Assembly: GCA_016929355.1 (NCBI GenBank)
Contig: JAFGJA010000190.1
Span: 1-7,574 of the forward strand
DNA: 7,574 nucleotides
DNA from: Anaerolineae bacterium
Lineage (GTDB): Bacteria; Chloroflexota; Anaerolineae; Aggregatilineales; Aggregatilineaceae
Reading direction: 5' to 3'
The notes beneath the pieces were generated by a model, which searched no databases, was not told the origin of the DNA, and worked only from the letters and a program-made list of their open reading frames with translations. The position numbers were made by a program, and so were the translations under genes. This document shows positions 6,069 to 7,574 of the stretch, piece by piece; position 1 is the first letter of the stretch, and every line of letters starts with the position of its first letter.

Positions 6069-7574
6069 TTATGCTACCTCCGTGCCCAGTTGGGATAGTG
6101 CAATTTCGCGGTAAACCTCACAGGTTGTCATCAGTTCTGAATGTGTGCCTTTACCCACAATCTGTCCCCGATCCAGCACCACGATTTGATCGGCGTTCAG
6201 GATTGTCGAGACACGCTGCGTCACGATCAGTACCGCGCTCGAATTGGTTTGCTCTTTAAGCGCCCGGCGCAGCGCGGCATCGGTTTTGAAGTCCAGACCG
6301 GAAAAGCTGTCATCGAAGATATAGATCGGGGCTTTTTTGACCAGCGCGCGCGCAATTGAAAGGCGTTGGCGCTGCCCACCGGAGACATTCATGCCTCCTT
6401 GGGCGATCTCAGCGGTCATCCCTTCGCTTTTTTGCGCGATAAATTCACTGGCCTGGGCGATATTCGCTGCCAGTGCCAGATCATCCTGGCTGGCGGTTTC
6501 GTCGCCATAACGTAGATTGCTTTCGATAGTCCCGGAAAACAGGGTGGCTTTTTGCGGCATAAACCCGATTTTGGCGCGCAGATCGTGTTGTGTCACCTCA
6601 CGGATGTCAGCGCCATTCACGAGAATTGCACCTTCTGTCACATCGTAGAAACGCGGAATCAGGTTGATCAGCGTCGATTTGCCGGAACCAGTTGAGCCGA
6701 TGAAGGCGGTTGTTTGGCCGGGTTGCGCCACAAAATTGAGATCGTGCAGCACATCGGCTTCTGCACCGGGATAGCGGAATGAGACATTGCGGAACTCGAC
6801 AGAGCCTGTGAACGGTTCGGCGAATTGTTGCGGCTGTGCCGGGTCTTTGATCACCGATTCTGTTTCCAATACATCCGCAATACGTCCGCCGGAAACTGAG
6901 GCGCGCGGCACAATGATGAACATGATGGAGATCATGAAGAATGAGAAGACGACCTGCGAGGCGTACTGCATAAACGCCATCATGTCACCCACCTGGATGG
7001 CTGATTCTGCGACCTGATGCGAACCGACCCAGATAATGGTCAGCGATAAACCGTTCATGATGAGCATCATCATCGGGAACATGATCGCCATGGCCCGGTT
7101 AATAAACAGCGATGTATCGGTCAGGTCTTGATTGGCTTGATCAAAGCGTTTTTCTTCAAAGGATTGTGCGTTGAACGCCCGCACGACCATAATGCCCGAC
7201 AGGTTCTCACGGGTGACTAAATTCAAGTGATCGATCAGGCTTTGCACGATCCTGAATTTGGGTAGCGCAACGGTAAAGAGGACAACGATCAAGGTCAATA
7301 ATGCGAACACTGCCACCGCAATGATCCACCACATATTGGGATCGGTGTCCATCGCTTTGATGATGCCACCGACGCCCATGATCGGAGCAAAACACGCAAT
7401 ACGTAGCAGCATAATGAGCACGTTTTGCACCTGCGTCACATCATTGGTCGAGCGCGTGATGAGGGACGCGGTGGAGAAGGTGTCAAATTCAATGTTAGAG
7501 AAATTCTCGATTTTTCGAAATAAATCCCGGCGCAAATCACGCGCGACACCCGCCGCAATACGGGCCGAGAACAG
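6069..7574 (-). CDS. ABC exporter half-transporter, degenerate-site subunit (N-terminus outside window)
   Basis: The frame is open to the window edge. The 501 visible residues begin LFSARIAAGVARDLRRDLFR, the first intracellular loop of an ABC exporter, so roughly the first two membrane helices are missing. A TTG at 7535 is internal. Visible helices are at about 52-72, 84-104, 163-183 and 208-222 (numbered from the window edge). The ATPase domain has Walker A GSTGSGKS (293-300), Q-loop Gln341, a canonical VSGGQ signature (397-401), and Walker B IYIFD (417-421). Asp422 replaces the catalytic Glu (FDDSFSGLD), and Gln453 replaces the switch His (VTQRVSTI). These are the changes found in the non-catalytic partner of heterodimeric exporters such as LmrC or TM287. 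Its canonical signature should complete the active site of the neighbouring 636-residue subunit. The promoter and any regulator of the pair lie beyond the window. Confidence 0.93.
   Translation of the reverse strand: MFSARIAAGVARDLRRDLFRKIENFSNIEFDTFSTASLITRSTNDVTQVQNVLIMLLRIACFAPIMGVGGIIKAMDTDPNMWWIIAVAVFALLTLIVVLFTVALPKFRIVQSLIDHLNLVTRENLSGIMVVRAFNAQSFEEKRFDQANQDLTDTSLFINRAMAIMFPMMMLIMNGLSLTIIWVGSHQVAESAIQVGDMMAFMQYASQVVFSFFMISIMFIIVPRASVSGGRIADVLETESVIKDPAQPQQFAEPFTGSVEFRNVSFRYPGAEADVLHDLNFVAQPGQTTAFIGSTGSGKSTLINLIPRFYDVTEGAILVNGADIREVTQHDLRAKIGFMPQKATLFSGTIESNLRYGDETASQDDLALAANIAQASEFIAQKSEGMTAEIAQGGMNVSGGQRQRLSIARALVKKAPIYIFDDSFSGLDFKTDAALRRALKEQTNSSAVLIVTQRVSTILNADQIVVLDRGQIVGKGTHSELMTTCEVYREIALSQLGTEVA
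6076..6081 (-). promoter_or_regulatory. Ribosome binding site inside the end of the upstream ABC gene
   Basis: GGAGGT on the minus strand lies 9 nt before the ATG at 6066, within the last codons of the upstream exporter gene. This fixes the start of the 636-residue subunit and favours translational coupling across the 2-bp gap. Confidence 0.8.

Noticed and set aside
7533..7535. TTG as the start of the upstream ABC exporter gene
   Set aside because: The frame stays open to the window edge with family-typical residues (ARIAAGVARDLRRDL), and a start here would remove the first two membrane helices.

Overview
The window looks like a stretch of a free-living bacterial chromosome of fairly balanced base composition. 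The mix of genes resembles Chloroflexota (Anaerolineae-like): a BMP-type nucleoside/sugar importer, a LacI-type regulator, a paired ABC exporter, and remnants of a VTC-type polyphosphate polymerase. That placement is an inference from protein flavour, not from a marker gene.

Left part (1-2132, plus strand): the 3' end of a BMP-family substrate-binding protein gene, an intercistronic hairpin, then a complete double-domain importer ATPase. Together they form part of a nucleoside- or sugar-type ABC importer. No permease gene follows, because the next gene is convergent, so any permeases must lie upstream of the window or elsewhere.

Middle (2148-3242, minus strand): a complete LacI-family regulator. 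Its own promoter has a consensus -35 box and a near-consensus -10 box. A perfect 14-bp LacI-type palindrome lies just downstream of the predicted transcription start, which is the layout of an autorepressed regulator gene.

About 1 kb without an intact gene (3156-4155): after the regulator promoter, 3243-3412 holds nothing I recognise. Next comes a broken polyphosphate polymerase (VTC domain) gene with a frame change and a missing central part. It runs in frame into what looks like the last residues of a sensor histidine kinase. A strong bidirectional terminator closes the region.

Right part (4156-7574, minus strand): two adjacent ABC exporter half-transporter genes, 2 bp apart, the upstream one cut by the window edge. 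One subunit has lost the catalytic Glu and His of its nucleotide site. The other keeps both but has a non-standard signature motif. This is the complementary pattern of a heterodimeric exporter with one active and one degenerate ATP site.

I did not find a clearly new system. The items most worth a second look are the composite gene remnant at 3413-4055 and the regulator's operator/promoter arrangement.
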